Assembly: GCF_019127135.1 (NCBI RefSeq)
Contig: NZ_JAHOEA010000012.1
Coordinates: forward strand, 1 to 64,000
Direction: 5' to 3'
Source of the DNA: Segatella copri
Lineage (GTDB): Bacteria > Bacteroidota > Bacteroidia > Bacteroidales > Bacteroidaceae
Length of the DNA stretch: 64,000 nucleotides
Positions 33,419 through 44,016 of this stretch are shown piece by piece (position 1 is the stretch's first letter; every line of letters begins with the position of its first letter). A program made the translations under genes and the position numbers. The notes beneath the pieces were generated by a model. The model had not been told where the DNA came from, did no database searches, and was given only the letters and a program-made list of their open reading frames with translations.

Positions 33419-35194
33419 CTACTTGCTATATCCCTTTCCGAATGGAGGATTGAAGTCTGGCTGAAGGTTTACATCAGCCTTGTCCCACCAGAGGCGCTTG
33501 TGCCAATCGTCTGTACCACCCATGCGGTCGATGGCAGCCTTGTAGTTGGCATTGTTGTACTGAGCTTCCAACTCAGGATACTGCAAGCGGACAGGCATTG
33601 ACCAGTTAGAATCCGTATAAGTGAAACCATTCTTGGTCAAGAGATCACGATTCAAGATGGCAGGATAGTCAGAGCGGCGCATGTTAGCCCAACCCTCAGA
33701 AGGGTTCATCATGTGGAGAATCCAAGCCTGGGTGTTGATGGTCTCCTTAGGATTGTCACCCAACTTGTTGTTGGCAATGAACTCATTGATTTCATCCTCA
33801 GAAATCTTGTTGGACGTGAGATAATAGTTGTTGAGCAACTCCATGCTGGCACGAACACCAGCCTCGTAGTGACTCTCAGCATCACCACCACCTACATTCC
33901 AACCCTTGGTGGCAGCCTCAGCCTTGAGGAACTCCACCTCAGCATAGCTCATCAAATCGCCAGGACAAGAAGGCATCTCGAAGTCGATGTTCAGGCAAGG
34001 ACGACTAGCTCGGGCTATATAATCAGAGTTGGCATAAGTGTTCTTGTCTATCTCTGCATACTTCTTCAAGGTAGGAAGGTCATCCAACGTAGCTGGATTC
34101 ATCCAGTCTGTGTACCAGGCTGCACCAGGGTTGCAAGGCTCCTCACCGAGGTTCTTGCTCTGGAAGTAAGCCAGGAAATCATCGGTCAAGTCGATGTTCT
34201 GCTCCTTATCTGGCTTCACCTGACTACGCTTGATATTGTAGTAGTGACGGCAGATGCGATAGAGACGAGGGTCGTTGGTATTCTGCAACTGATAGAACAA
34301 GGTAGAGCATACCATGGTAGGCGATGTGGCATCCTGACCATAGAGAGTCTCGCTCAATGCATTGGCACGGAAATCGTAATCGTTGGCTCCATCATAATAG
34401 GTAAATGGAGCATCAGCATACTTGATATAAGCATCATCTGCTGCACTGGCGATGGCACCGGCAGCTACAGCCTTCTCAAACTCCTCCTTTGCCTTCTGTG
34501 GATTAACATCGGAAATGCGCATGGCATAGCGCATACGGAGTGCATTGGCATACTTCTTCCACTGAGCTACATCACCACCCATGCTGGTGACATCACCAGA
34601 AATGTGGTCGGTACCTGTGCCAAGCTGCTTCTCGCAAGCGTCAAGTTCATCGAAGAACCAGCTGTAGAGTTCCTCTACGGTATCATACTTAGGGGTGGAG
34701 ATACCTGAGATATAACCCAGACCTGCCTCCGAACAAGGCACATCACCGTAGGTATCTGCCAAAACTGCCGTGATATAGACACGATGGATACGAAGTGCTG
34801 CATTCAAGTTTGCCTTGTCAGCAGAATTGTGGATGGCATCCACAAGGTTCTTGATACCGATTTCATAATAGCGGTCCCAAACTCGACGGGTCATATCATC
34901 TTCTCTGAAATTAGAACCAGCGTAATTGGTTACATTCCAACCACCAGCGAAATACTGTGGAAAACCAGTTATATAGTTACGGTAGGTATCCATCAGACTG
35001 AAGTCACCGTAAGTCTGCAACAAAGCTGTTGTCAACTGTGCGTTAGGGTCGAGCTCGCTCACCTTGGTCTTGTCGGTATTGATGTTGCTCAAGGTATCAT
35101 CAGAGCAAGAAGTCATCGCAGTGCCGGTTGCCATCAGGGCAAAAGCCATCATCAGGCTGCTCTTACCTATATATTTCTTGATTATATTGTTCAT
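33419..35194 (-). CDS. SusD-like nutrient-binding lipoprotein (PUL 1)
   Basis: 591 residues. The lipoprotein signal ends at ATGTAMTSCSDD. The protein matches the SusD/RagB group with TPR-like helices: LDPNAQLTTALLQTYGDF, NLNAALRIHRVYITAVLADTYGDVPCSEA, KKYANALRMRYAMRIS, and EVEFLKAEAATKGW near 410-430. The pattern fits the SusD-like_2 subfamily rather than classical SusD. It forms the lid over the SusC pore encoded 58 bp upstream and helps capture oligosaccharides. SusD subfamily type does not by itself give the glycan. Confidence 0.9.
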   Translation of the reverse strand: MNNIIKKYIGKSSLMMAFALMATGTAMTSCSDDTLSNINTDKTKVSELDPNAQLTTALLQTYGDFSLMDTYRNYITGFPQYFAGGWNVTNYAGSNFREDDMTRRVWDRYYEIGIKNLVDAIHNSADKANLNAALRIHRVYITAVLADTYGDVPCSEAGLGYISGISTPKYDTVEELYSWFFDELDACEKQLGTGTDHISGDVTSMGGDVAQWKKYANALRMRYAMRISDVNPQKAKEEFEKAVAAGAIASAADDAYIKYADAPFTYYDGANDYDFRANALSETLYGQDATSPTMVCSTLFYQLQNTNDPRLYRICRHYYNIKRSQVKPDKEQNIDLTDDFLAYFQSKNLGEEPCNPGAAWYTDWMNPATLDDLPTLKKYAEIDKNTYANSDYIARASRPCLNIDFEMPSCPGDLMSYAEVEFLKAEAATKGWNVGGGDAESHYEAGVRASMELLNNYYLTSNKISEDEINEFIANNKLGDNPKETINTQAWILHMMNPSEGWANMRRSDYPAILNRDLLTKNGFTYTDSNWSMPVRLQYPELEAQYNNANYKAAIDRMGGTDDWHKRLWWDKADVNLQPDFNPPFGKGYSK

Positions 35195-35252
35195 TTTCTT
35201 ACCTTATTATATATTAGAACTCTTCTAAAGAAATTGATTCATTTTTTCGAGA

Positions 35253-38200
35253 CTAGAACTTCACGTTCACGTTCAAACCATAACTCTTGCGAGATGGCAG
35301 GGAACCATATTCCAAACCGAGACCTGAGGTGTTGTAGCTGGAGTCTGGGTCGATGTTAGGAATGTTCTTCCAAACAATGAATGGGTTACGAGCCACGAAG
35401 GATACGGTCAAGCCTTTGACATACTTGCCCAGGATGCTCTCTGGGAAGGTATAGCCGAAAGTAATCTCACGACACTTCACGTAAGAGTTGTCGTAAACGA
35501 AGGCACTCTGCACGCCATTTGCCACATGCTTCCAGTAATCTTCAGGGTTCACGGCGATGTCGTTCTTGCGATAAGTACCGTCGCCATTGTCGATAACACC
35601 CTCTACGACAAGTCCTTTGCAGTTACCAGTCTCACGCCATGCGGCAAGATCCATCCCCGAAGCCTTGCGAGCCTCCTCGGAAGTGTACCACTCCTCACGG
35701 CCTGCCAATGTTCCCTTTGCCTTACCTGTCTGGTATGCAGAACGCATGGACATAGAGTAGATGTCGGCACCTACCTTCACATCGAAGGATGCAGAGAGGC
35801 GGAAGTTCTTGTAGCTGAAGGTTGAGTAGAAACCACCTGTCCAGTCCCAAGTAGAATTGCCGATGGTCTTGACCTTCTGGTCAATCTTTGGAAGACCAGT
35901 AGCTGCATCGACAACCACCTGTCCCTTGTCGTTGTAGAGGAAGTCGTGTCCACGGATAGCTCCATAGTTCTCGCCAACCTGAGCACCTACTGATACACCA
36001 CACCATGTGGCCTTGGCAAGCTCAAAATAGTCCATGCCATCGGTGAGCGACTTCACCTTGTTGGTATTCTTCGAGAAGTTGACACCCAAGTCCCAAGCGA
36101 AGTCCTTGATCTGCAAGGCACGGGCATTGAGGGCAATCTCGACACCCTGGTTCTGAATCTCACCGGCATTGATGAGGCGGTAAGCATAGCCAGAGGTGGT
36201 GGTTGAAGCCAAACTCAAAATCTGGTTCTTGGAGTTCTGGTTGTAATAGGTGGCATCCAAGCCCAAGCGTCCGTTAAGGAACTTCATCTCCAAACCTACC
36301 TCGTAAGAACCTGTCATTGTAGGCTTCAAATCCTTGTTTGGCTGTGTTGAGTTGGCTATCATACCGATGGTATAACCCGAGTAGCTGTACTTGCCCGTGG
36401 TATAGTTGAGTGCCAACAGGTATGGATCGGTATCGCTACCTACCTTTGCCCAAGATGCGCGAATCTTACCATAATTGATGAACTTCTTGTTCTTGATAAA
36501 CTCAGAGAAAACCAAGCTACCAGATACAGAAGGATATACGTATGTATTGTTATTTGTAGGGAGCGTAGACGACTTATCGCCACGGAGGGTTCCCTCCAAA
36601 TAGTAAGTATGCTTGTAGCCGAGACTTGCGCTGGCATAGAGAGAGCTGATCTGTTTCTTGTACATGCTCTCACGAGTATTCTGTTCCTGATAGTTCATGA
36701 TATTCTGGATGCCATTCATCTGCTGGTTGAGACCGATGTTTGTAGTGGTCTTGTTGTTCACCTTGAAGATGTTACCACCAGCGGTAGCGTTGACATCGAA
36801 GTCGCCCCATGAGTTGTTATAGAGGGCGAGTATCTCGGCGTTGAGTGTGCGGTTGTTGAAGATTTGGTCGGTAAGCTTTCCGGCAGGAGTTCCTGGAGTT
36901 GTCTTGGCGATGAAGTCCTCGAAGTTCATGCTGTTGATGTCGGTACCAATAGTACCCTGCAACTTGAGGTGCTTGTTGATGTTCCAGATTGCCTTACCCG
37001 TAAAACGGAACACGTCCTTGTCGGATGTATTGCTGTTCTTATAGAGATCCCAGTATGGGTTCTTGTTATACTGATCATTACCATTCCAGTTGGAGTAGTT
37101 GCCGTCGGCATCCTCATAGTGCTTCAACCAAGCCTGGTCGTAGGTACCCACCAAGGTCATGAGGTTCTTACCCACGTTGCTCTGGGAGTCACCAAGGGCA
37201 GGACGGTTCTTTACCTTCTCACGAGTATAGTTGGCGGTGAAGTCGAAGTCAACAGGACCGGCAGAGGTATTCACACGGAGGTTGAAGTTGTCACGACTCA
37301 TATTGGTATTTGGCAAGATATCCTTGTTGCGCATATCGGTAACAGAGAAACGCATACCCGTCTTACCGGAATTTACTGAGAGGATGGCAGAGTTCTGGGT
37401 AGTGAAACCTGTACGGAAGAAACCAGAAGCATTGTTAGGATGCATCATGAATGGACGTTCCTCGCCATCGAAATATTTGAACATGAAGTCATCGGCCTTA
37501 GGTCCCCAACTGGCATTGGTACCAGAAGTGCTCGAATTAGGAAGCTCACCATTGTAGCCAGCACCATATATCTCCTGGATGTCGTCCCATTTAGCCAACT
37601 GAGTATCGATAGTATAAGAACCATTGTACTCCACGGAAATTTTATCCTTCTCCGCCTTCTTGGTCGTAATCAAGATAACACCATGGGAAGCACGGCTACC
37701 ATAGAGGGCAGAGGCAGCAGGACCTTTCAATACGGTCATCGTCTCGATATCGTCAGGATTGATGGCAGAGATACCATCACCGAGGTCATAACCACCAGCT
37801 TCACCAGCACTGCCAAAGTTGGTATTATCCAAAGGCACACCATCCACCACGTAAAGAGGCTGGTTATTGCCTGCCATTTCTGTATTACCACGAAGAAGCA
37901 CGCGGGTAGAACCAGAAGCACCGCCAGCGGTGTTCTGCACAACGAGACCAGCCACCTTACCTGAAAGAGAGTTGATGACGTTGGTTTCCTTCGCCTTGGT
38001 AAGTTCCTCACCTTTAACCTCCTCCAAGCCATAGCCCAAAGCCTTGCGGTCGCGCTTGATACCAAGGGCGGTAACAACGACCTCATTCAAGGCCTTACCA
38101 TCTTCCTGCATCTGTATTTTCATGCCATTAGCAGCTTTCACGGTCATCGTCTTGTAACCGATGTAGCTCACTTCGAGCGTTGCTCCAGGCTTACAGTTCA

Positions 38201-38429
38201 ACGTAAAGTTACCATCAATATCGGTAACGGCACCATTGGTTGTACCAGCCACCTTCACGCTAGCGCCAATCAAGGTTTCGCCAGTGGCATCCACCACTGT
38301 ACCCTTGATGCCTTGGTTCTGCTGAACGCTCATCGCTGCATTGTTCATCTGGGCAGCGAGAATGGCAGAAGTAGGCATCCACATCAAACCTGCACCGAGC
38401 AGGCCGAGAAACATAGTTTTCTTTCTCAT
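35253..38429 (-). CDS. SusC-like TonB-dependent outer-membrane transporter (PUL 1)
   Basis: 1058 residues. A signal peptide (MRKKTMFLGLLGAGLMWMPTSAILA) precedes a carboxypeptidase-regulatory-like domain (about 40-115, GIKGTVVDATGETLIGASVKVAGT). Next come the SusC signature and plug (LNEVVVTALGIKRDRKALGYG, then VLKGPAASALYGSRASHGVILITTKK) and a 22-strand barrel ending in LNVNVKF. It imports oligosaccharides with energy from TonB-ExbB-ExbD. It lies between the GH5 gene (28 bp upstream) and susD. Confidence 0.94.
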   Translation of the reverse strand: MRKKTMFLGLLGAGLMWMPTSAILAAQMNNAAMSVQQNQGIKGTVVDATGETLIGASVKVAGTTNGAVTDIDGNFTLNCKPGATLEVSYIGYKTMTVKAANGMKIQMQEDGKALNEVVVTALGIKRDRKALGYGLEEVKGEELTKAKETNVINSLSGKVAGLVVQNTAGGASGSTRVLLRGNTEMAGNNQPLYVVDGVPLDNTNFGSAGEAGGYDLGDGISAINPDDIETMTVLKGPAASALYGSRASHGVILITTKKAEKDKISVEYNGSYTIDTQLAKWDDIQEIYGAGYNGELPNSSTSGTNASWGPKADDFMFKYFDGEERPFMMHPNNASGFFRTGFTTQNSAILSVNSGKTGMRFSVTDMRNKDILPNTNMSRDNFNLRVNTSAGPVDFDFTANYTREKVKNRPALGDSQSNVGKNLMTLVGTYDQAWLKHYEDADGNYSNWNGNDQYNKNPYWDLYKNSNTSDKDVFRFTGKAIWNINKHLKLQGTIGTDINSMNFEDFIAKTTPGTPAGKLTDQIFNNRTLNAEILALYNNSWGDFDVNATAGGNIFKVNNKTTTNIGLNQQMNGIQNIMNYQEQNTRESMYKKQISSLYASASLGYKHTYYLEGTLRGDKSSTLPTNNNTYVYPSVSGSLVFSEFIKNKKFINYGKIRASWAKVGSDTDPYLLALNYTTGKYSYSGYTIGMIANSTQPNKDLKPTMTGSYEVGLEMKFLNGRLGLDATYYNQNSKNQILSLASTTTSGYAYRLINAGEIQNQGVEIALNARALQIKDFAWDLGVNFSKNTNKVKSLTDGMDYFELAKATWCGVSVGAQVGENYGAIRGHDFLYNDKGQVVVDAATGLPKIDQKVKTIGNSTWDWTGGFYSTFSYKNFRLSASFDVKVGADIYSMSMRSAYQTGKAKGTLAGREEWYTSEEARKASGMDLAAWRETGNCKGLVVEGVIDNGDGTYRKNDIAVNPEDYWKHVANGVQSAFVYDNSYVKCREITFGYTFPESILGKYVKGLTVSFVARNPFIVWKNIPNIDPDSSYNTSGLGLEYGSLPSRKSYGLNVNVKF

Positions 38430-38456
38430 AATTGATATCTAGTTTTTAATTTAACA

Positions 38457-39677
38457 TTATTCTTTCCCAAAGATTCCTTCGAGAATCCAAGGAGCATTCA
38501 CCTTCATACTCTTGAAACGGTCGAAGATGCCATACTTCTCAGAGCCGTTGCCGAAGTGGTTGTTGTCCCAAACGAAAGTAGAGAAGCCTCGTTTGCGAGC
38601 CTCCGTAGTCAAGAACTTACAGTAGTAGGTCATGTTTTCATGCACTTTCTCTGAGTTTGACTTATAGTGATCGGTTACTCCCCACTCTCCTATTACGATA
38701 CCCAGTCCTTTGTTGCTCCAGGTATTCACCGCCTTGTCGAAGAAATCCGTCATCGTCTTCTCGTTTTCTGCAGGTATCTTGCCAGCATCCTTGTAAGCAT
38801 CCCCCCAGTAATCGTAGGTGCAATCGCCGGCGTAGCTCCATGGCTGATAGTAGTGAAATTCCACACTCATATAGTTGTTGCCATTGCCTTCGGCATCCTT
38901 CGGAATGATGAAATCTCCATTCTCGATGCCAAACCATGGGTTACAAACGTAAGTCTGTAAGATGAGGTGGCGCTTGGCATTGTTGCCGCCTGTAGCACGA
39001 ACCATATCCACGAATATCTGATTGTAAGCATTCTGCACTTCGAGGTTCTCGGCAGTAGGTTTGCCCCAGTTATCTTTGATATGCACTTCGTTAGTTCCTG
39101 CGAAAGCAAGACGATAATCATAATTGGCAAACTCAGAGGCGATATTCATCCAGAGGAGCGCAAGCTTCTGGCAGTTTTCTTCCTTATATTGATAGGTAGG
39201 ACGACCTTCGAGCCATTTTTCATGATGCACATTGATGATAACCTTCAAACCGTTGTCAAGGCACCAGCCCACCACCTCCTTGATGCGAGCAATCCAAGCC
39301 TTGTCGATGCTCATCGCCTGAGCGTTGGTAATGTGGCACTGCCAACGGATTGGAATACGGATGGCATTGAAACCTGCCTTCTTCACGGCTTGTATCATCT
39401 TCTTGGTAACAACGGGATTGCCCCAGGCTGTCTCTGCATGGATAGAACCATCAGGGTTGCCAATCTGCATCGACTCACCATCCTGACCAGGAGCAGAACA
39501 CTCAAATTCGTTGCCAAGATTCCATCCCACAACGTCTTTATTCCATTGCTGGGCAGTAGGCATGGATTCACCTACACCATCTGAACTGCTGGATGATTGC
39601 AACGTACTTGCTTCGCATGAGAAACATGTGAAGACGCCTATTAAAAAGAGGCTAATTTTCAAAAAGTTCCTTTTCAT
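38457..39677 (-). CDS. GH5 endo-beta-1,4-glucanase, surface lipoprotein
   Basis: 406 residues. The lipoprotein signal ends at GVFTCFSCEAS. The GH5 barrel shows VVGWNLGNEFEC near 50, NAIRIPIRWQCH (about 95-106), the acid/base Glu in FAGTNEVHIKDNW (about 195), EFHYYQPW, and the nucleophile Glu in GIVIGEWGVTDHY (about 335). The family includes cellulases, lichenases and xyloglucanases; the GTNEVH form suggests subfamily GH5_4, stated from memory. As first gene of the operon and a surface enzyme, it would make the first cuts in a beta-1,4- or mixed-linkage glucan. The promoter -7 element is at 39747. Confidence 0.87.
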   Translation of the reverse strand: MKRNFLKISLFLIGVFTCFSCEASTLQSSSSSDGVGESMPTAQQWNKDVVGWNLGNEFECSAPGQDGESMQIGNPDGSIHAETAWGNPVVTKKMIQAVKKAGFNAIRIPIRWQCHITNAQAMSIDKAWIARIKEVVGWCLDNGLKVIINVHHEKWLEGRPTYQYKEENCQKLALLWMNIASEFANYDYRLAFAGTNEVHIKDNWGKPTAENLEVQNAYNQIFVDMVRATGGNNAKRHLILQTYVCNPWFGIENGDFIIPKDAEGNGNNYMSVEFHYYQPWSYAGDCTYDYWGDAYKDAGKIPAENEKTMTDFFDKAVNTWSNKGLGIVIGEWGVTDHYKSNSEKVHENMTYYCKFLTTEARKRGFSTFVWDNNHFGNGSEKYGIFDRFKSMKVNAPWILEGIFGKE

Positions 39678-39746
39678 TTTTATGTTTATATTGTTATTGT
39701 TTCGTTTTTTAAATAACTGTTTAACTTACGTAACAGAATCTGGCTG

Positions 39747-39754
39747 CAAAGATA
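39747..39754 (-). promoter_or_regulatory. -7 element of the PUL 1 operon (GH5 to GH3)
   Basis: TATCTTTG on the minus strand, 70 bp before the GH5 ATG. There is no -33 TTTG at 20 bp, consistent with dependence on an activator such as the HTCS encoded upstream. Confidence 0.6.
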
Positions 39755-39784
39755 AAGAAAAGGAACTTTCAGAGGGTTAGATAA

Positions 39785-39834
39785 CAAACAAAAAAGGTTT
39801 CGATTCAGACATATTATCTAAACAGAAACCTTTT
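39785..39834 (-). terminator. Terminator of the HTCS gene
   Basis: AAAAGGTTTC (39792-39801) pairs with GAAACCTTTT (39825-39834). A T-rich run follows on the minus strand. It separates the regulator from the GH5 operon promoter. Confidence 0.75.
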
Positions 39835-39855
39835 CTTTGAATTTAAAACTCTAAT

Positions 39856-42800
39856 TTACAGATACTTACTTGGAGAGACTCCAAAGTGCTTTTTAAATAC
39901 AGTACTAAAGTACTTCACATTTACAAAACCGGCTTTCACAGAGACCTCCAGCACACTATCCCCCTGTTTCAGGAAGATTGCAGCCTGCTCCAGACGTATC
40001 AAACGCATAAAATCCTGCGGACTTTGACCCGTAAGAGTCTTCAGCCTACCATAGAAAAGCGTTCTGCTCATCGCCATCTCTCTACAGAGTCGGTCGATAT
40101 TAAAGTTTGTGTCGCTCAGATGAGCCAACACCAAACGGGTCGCTTTATCTACAAAAACCTGGTCTTGCGGATTCAGAACAGCTTCTGCCACATTTTCGAA
40201 TGTCTGGCCTTGCTTATTCAAGACAGTATCATCCTTTTTCTCTTCAGAAGCTCCAGTAGGTTCCAAGAGTTCATAGGAAGAATCAGAACCCACAATCTGC
40301 TCGGAAGAAGCAGACTCAGAAGCAACCTCTCCTCTAACAAGAGCAAGGCTTCTGTCCATATAATACTGACTCAACCGGCGACGATTCTTCAAAATACTGG
40401 CAACCTTACTCGCAAGAATAGCAGTATCGAATGGCTTGGCTATATAGTCATCAGCACCCAGTCCGAGTCCCTCTATCATAAAGTCACGACCAGCCTTAGC
40501 AGTCAGCAGGATAACAGGCAGCCATGATGTTTCCTTATTTTCCTTGATGCTGCGACAGAACTCATCTCCGTGCATTCCCGGCATCATGACATCAGAAACA
40601 ACGATATCACATACTCCGCCCTCTTTCAAATATTTCAAGGCAGCCTCTGCACTCTCCACATCAACTACCTGATAAGAATCACCAAAAGTCATTCTGATAT
40701 ATTTGCGAAGATCCTCATTGTCATCGACAAAAAGAAGTGTATCCGTTGAAACGTCAGCATCCTGCAGAACCGCAGAAGACACAGTCTGGCAAGTCTCATC
40801 ATGCTTATCTTCAGCTAAAGAAGATTCAGTTGCAACATTTTTCTTTTCTCCAACAAGCCGGACAGCAGAATCTGTTACATGACCTAATGGCATCTTCACA
40901 CAGAAAGTAGTACCCTTTCCTTCCTCACTTACGAAACTAAGCTTTCCTCCTAATTTCTCTACGAGCTTTCGTGTAAGCATCAGTCCTAATCCACTTCCCA
41001 TTTCCTGAGAATTTATCGCATTAGAAGCCCTGAAGAAGGTCTTGAAGATACTCTTAATTTCGGCCTTTGGAATACCTATACCTGTATCACATACATGAAT
41101 CATAGCCATCTTGCCTTCAACAGAAGCCGACAACGTAACCTTTCCACCTTGAGGTGTATATTTGATAGCATTCGAGAGAAGATTTTCCAATATCAGATCC
41201 ATCATTTTGACATCAGAATGAATCTGTTGCTGCGGACACGTTTCAATACACAGTTGAATATGCTTCTCCTGAGCAGCCAATACAAACTTTTCCAACTGCA
41301 CACGTAAAAGCATCGGCAATTCTATATCTTGCAGGCGAACCTGTTCGGCAGACTGCTCTACCTTTTGGAAGTCAAGCAATTCTGTAACCATCTTCAATAG
41401 TTTGTTGCCGTTGCGATGCGCCATATCCAAGAATCCACGACTTTTCTCACTCAAGTTGGAATCATTAGCCAAATTATCAAGAGGAGCCAACACGAGACTC
41501 AAAGGAGTACGTATGTTATGGGCAGTATTAACGAAGAAATTGATTTTTTCATCATAATACTTTCGCTGTAAGCGCTCTTTGTAATACTGCCAGACAAAAT
41601 ATAAGATGGCAGCAAAAATACAGAGATAGATAATCCATGCCCACCAGGTATTCCACCAAGGTTGGGCTATATGAATTTCCAAAGTTGTTTCTCCCAATTC
41701 TCTACCATTACTTCTGCAGATAGCCTTTACATGAAGCACATAGCTGCCCGAAGGCAAATTTACAAATCGTGCCAACTGATTAGAAGATGGTTTACTCCAA
41801 TTACGGTCGTATCCTTCCAAATAATATTGATATTGAATATCATACTGGTATTGATAATTGATACTCTCGAAAGAAACAACCAGCGTATTCTCATTATGGC
41901 TAAGACTCAATTTGCCTTTCTTCAACATTTCAAAGAGACATTCATTCCAGTAATCGGAACGTTCGACACCTTCAACCTCAACACTATGAATACGAAGTGG
42001 AGCGGCATAATTCAAACCTTTGGCAAACATAGGAGCCAAAGCGACAACTCCATCGTTGCTGCCAAAAAGCACCCTGCCATCTGAAGTACACGCAACAGAC
42101 ATTCGGTTATACTCACGTTCCATTCCCTTAAAGATGTTGAGGTTTACTATCTTCCCCTGTTTCATGAACGCCAAACCTTTATCCGTACTTATCCACAAAT
42201 TGCCATTAATACCTTTTATAAGTCCATAAACAGTATTAGAAGGCAAAGCGTCCTGATTAGTATAACGCTTAAACTTCTTTGTCAGTAAATCATAATCATA
42301 GAGTCCTCCTCCATCCGTTCCAATCCAGATATGACGGGAATCCTGAAAAGCCATACTGTTGACAAACAAATTAATGTCTTTATCGGGATACTGTTCAGGA
42401 TAAAAGAAATGACGAGGATGCAAAGGTTCGCGCTTATCAATCAAATAGCCTCCATGCGAAGTTCCTACAGCAATAAAACGCTTATCCAGTGATTCCGTGA
42501 TGCATTGCACTTCGTTGACTGGCAGATAGAATACCGACTTTCCCGTTCCATTCAAATTATATTTATCTGAAGGGAAACAAGCCATATCTCCATCCAAACA
42601 TCCCACCCAAACATTACCATCGCTATCAGTTAAAAGACTGAATACGTAATCACTCTTCAACATTCCTGTTTCCACAGAATAAGCAGGCATACTAGTGCCA
42701 TCAGCATAAACCTGATATACGCCATTACCATAGGTACCAACCAGAATTCTGCCGTCTATAGTCTGACAAATCGTAAGCGCCACTTTATTATATAATCCAT

Positions 42801-43989
42801 GATGCCAAAGACGAGTCTGCGCATCATAAACACTTACTCCTTTATCTGTGGCATACCATATTTTCCCATCACGGCTTTGGAAAACATCGTTCACACAATT
42901 ATCTATCAGTGATTGATTGTTGAGATATTCATGTGTGATATATTCCAAAGTATGTTTCATCGGTATTGCCAAATCTACTCCTCCCGAGTAAGAGCCTGTC
43001 CACAAATCGCCAAAACGATCGCAGCACAAGGTATATAATCCATTACCATTCAACACGTTACCCGGACGTCCATCTGTATCAAGCAAGAGCTTGGTTTGTT
43101 TATTCGAACTGTCATAAGCATATATTCCAGCTCCATCTACAGCCATCAGAAGAGTCTGCTTATCATATAAAATGATTGAACGTACGGGAATTTTAGGAAT
43201 GTTTTGCAAAGATTGGAAATCAGCAGATTTTATCAGCTTCCAAGTACGATCATCCAGCACTTTAACTCCTTCGTGAAAAGTACCCAGCCAGATACGATGT
43301 CCCACAATATCATGATAAGAGGATACTACAGAACTGCCACTAATCTTCTTTTCTAACTTCCGGGCAGACATCGAATAGCAATAAACATCTTTAAATGTTC
43401 CTATCAAGAGTTTCTCACCTATAAATTGGATATGATTAATATAGGTATTTTTCAATACAAACCTACCCTTAGCTGTCTCCCGAACTATCTCCTTTCCATC
43501 AGTAGCTGCTGATAAGCAATAAATGCCTCTATCCATAGCTAACCAGAAATTGCCCTTTTCGTCTACCAACAGTTCGTTCAACACGATACTTCCACCTAAA
43601 ATATTCTGAAGATTACATTTCAAGACAAATGCATCTTTCCTCCTATCATATATATACACCTTTCCCTTGTTGTCGTAGGCGTAAATCAGATGTTGCGCAT
43701 CCTTAGTCAGTTTAATACTTCTACCACTAGCATCACTATACGGCATCTCTGTGTATAAAGTATAATTGGTTACCTGTTGCCCATTATATCGGTCAACTCC
43801 ACGCTTAGTACTTATCCACATGGCACCATCCTCTGCCTCGACAATAGAATAAACTCGAGGGCTGGAAAGACCATTGTCAGCATTGAGATTGGAAAGCATG
43901 AACATATTTCTGGAAATATGCGCATATGCCTGAAGAGCCGATGCCAACAGCAGCAATATAATGAGAGTGCAGGATTTATATCGTTTCAT
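39856..43989 (-). CDS. Hybrid two-component system regulator (HTCS) of PUL 1
   Basis: 1377 residues from MKRYKSCTLIILLLL. The frame is open 297 bp further upstream but that part crosses the promoter and the divergent gene, so it is excluded. Order: signal peptide; periplasmic double beta-propeller of Reg_prop repeats (WISTKRGVDRYN, LWTGSYSGGVDLA, IWIGTDGGGLYDYD and others); Y_Y_Y domain; membrane helix (about 775-800). Then a histidine kinase with phospho-His in NTAHNIRTPLSL (about 824) and ATP-binding NLLSNAIKYTP, a receiver with Asp in VVSDVMMPG (about 1133), and a C-terminal AraC-type HTH (about 1270-1377, VKAGFVNVKYFSTVFKKHFG). It senses an oligosaccharide in the periplasm and activates the adjacent operon. 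Confidence 0.95.
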   Translation of the reverse strand: MKRYKSCTLIILLLLASALQAYAHISRNMFMLSNLNADNGLSSPRVYSIVEAEDGAMWISTKRGVDRYNGQQVTNYTLYTEMPYSDASGRSIKLTKDAQHLIYAYDNKGKVYIYDRRKDAFVLKCNLQNILGGSIVLNELLVDEKGNFWLAMDRGIYCLSAATDGKEIVRETAKGRFVLKNTYINHIQFIGEKLLIGTFKDVYCYSMSARKLEKKISGSSVVSSYHDIVGHRIWLGTFHEGVKVLDDRTWKLIKSADFQSLQNIPKIPVRSIILYDKQTLLMAVDGAGIYAYDSSNKQTKLLLDTDGRPGNVLNGNGLYTLCCDRFGDLWTGSYSGGVDLAIPMKHTLEYITHEYLNNQSLIDNCVNDVFQSRDGKIWYATDKGVSVYDAQTRLWHHGLYNKVALTICQTIDGRILVGTYGNGVYQVYADGTSMPAYSVETGMLKSDYVFSLLTDSDGNVWVGCLDGDMACFPSDKYNLNGTGKSVFYLPVNEVQCITESLDKRFIAVGTSHGGYLIDKREPLHPRHFFYPEQYPDKDINLFVNSMAFQDSRHIWIGTDGGGLYDYDLLTKKFKRYTNQDALPSNTVYGLIKGINGNLWISTDKGLAFMKQGKIVNLNIFKGMEREYNRMSVACTSDGRVLFGSNDGVVALAPMFAKGLNYAAPLRIHSVEVEGVERSDYWNECLFEMLKKGKLSLSHNENTLVVSFESINYQYQYDIQYQYYLEGYDRNWSKPSSNQLARFVNLPSGSYVLHVKAICRSNGRELGETTLEIHIAQPWWNTWWAWIIYLCIFAAILYFVWQYYKERLQRKYYDEKINFFVNTAHNIRTPLSLVLAPLDNLANDSNLSEKSRGFLDMAHRNGNKLLKMVTELLDFQKVEQSAEQVRLQDIELPMLLRVQLEKFVLAAQEKHIQLCIETCPQQQIHSDVKMMDLILENLLSNAIKYTPQGGKVTLSASVEGKMAMIHVCDTGIGIPKAEIKSIFKTFFRASNAINSQEMGSGLGLMLTRKLVEKLGGKLSFVSEEGKGTTFCVKMPLGHVTDSAVRLVGEKKNVATESSLAEDKHDETCQTVSSAVLQDADVSTDTLLFVDDNEDLRKYIRMTFGDSYQVVDVESAEAALKYLKEGGVCDIVVSDVMMPGMHGDEFCRSIKENKETSWLPVILLTAKAGRDFMIEGLGLGADDYIAKPFDTAILASKVASILKNRRRLSQYYMDRSLALVRGEVASESASSEQIVGSDSSYELLEPTGASEEKKDDTVLNKQGQTFENVAEAVLNPQDQVFVDKATRLVLAHLSDTNFNIDRLCREMAMSRTLFYGRLKTLTGQSPQDFMRLIRLEQAAIFLKQGDSVLEVSVKAGFVNVKYFSTVFKKHFGVSPSKYL

Positions 43990-44016
43990 AATTCTTTCAT
44001 TGATATAATTTGGGGA

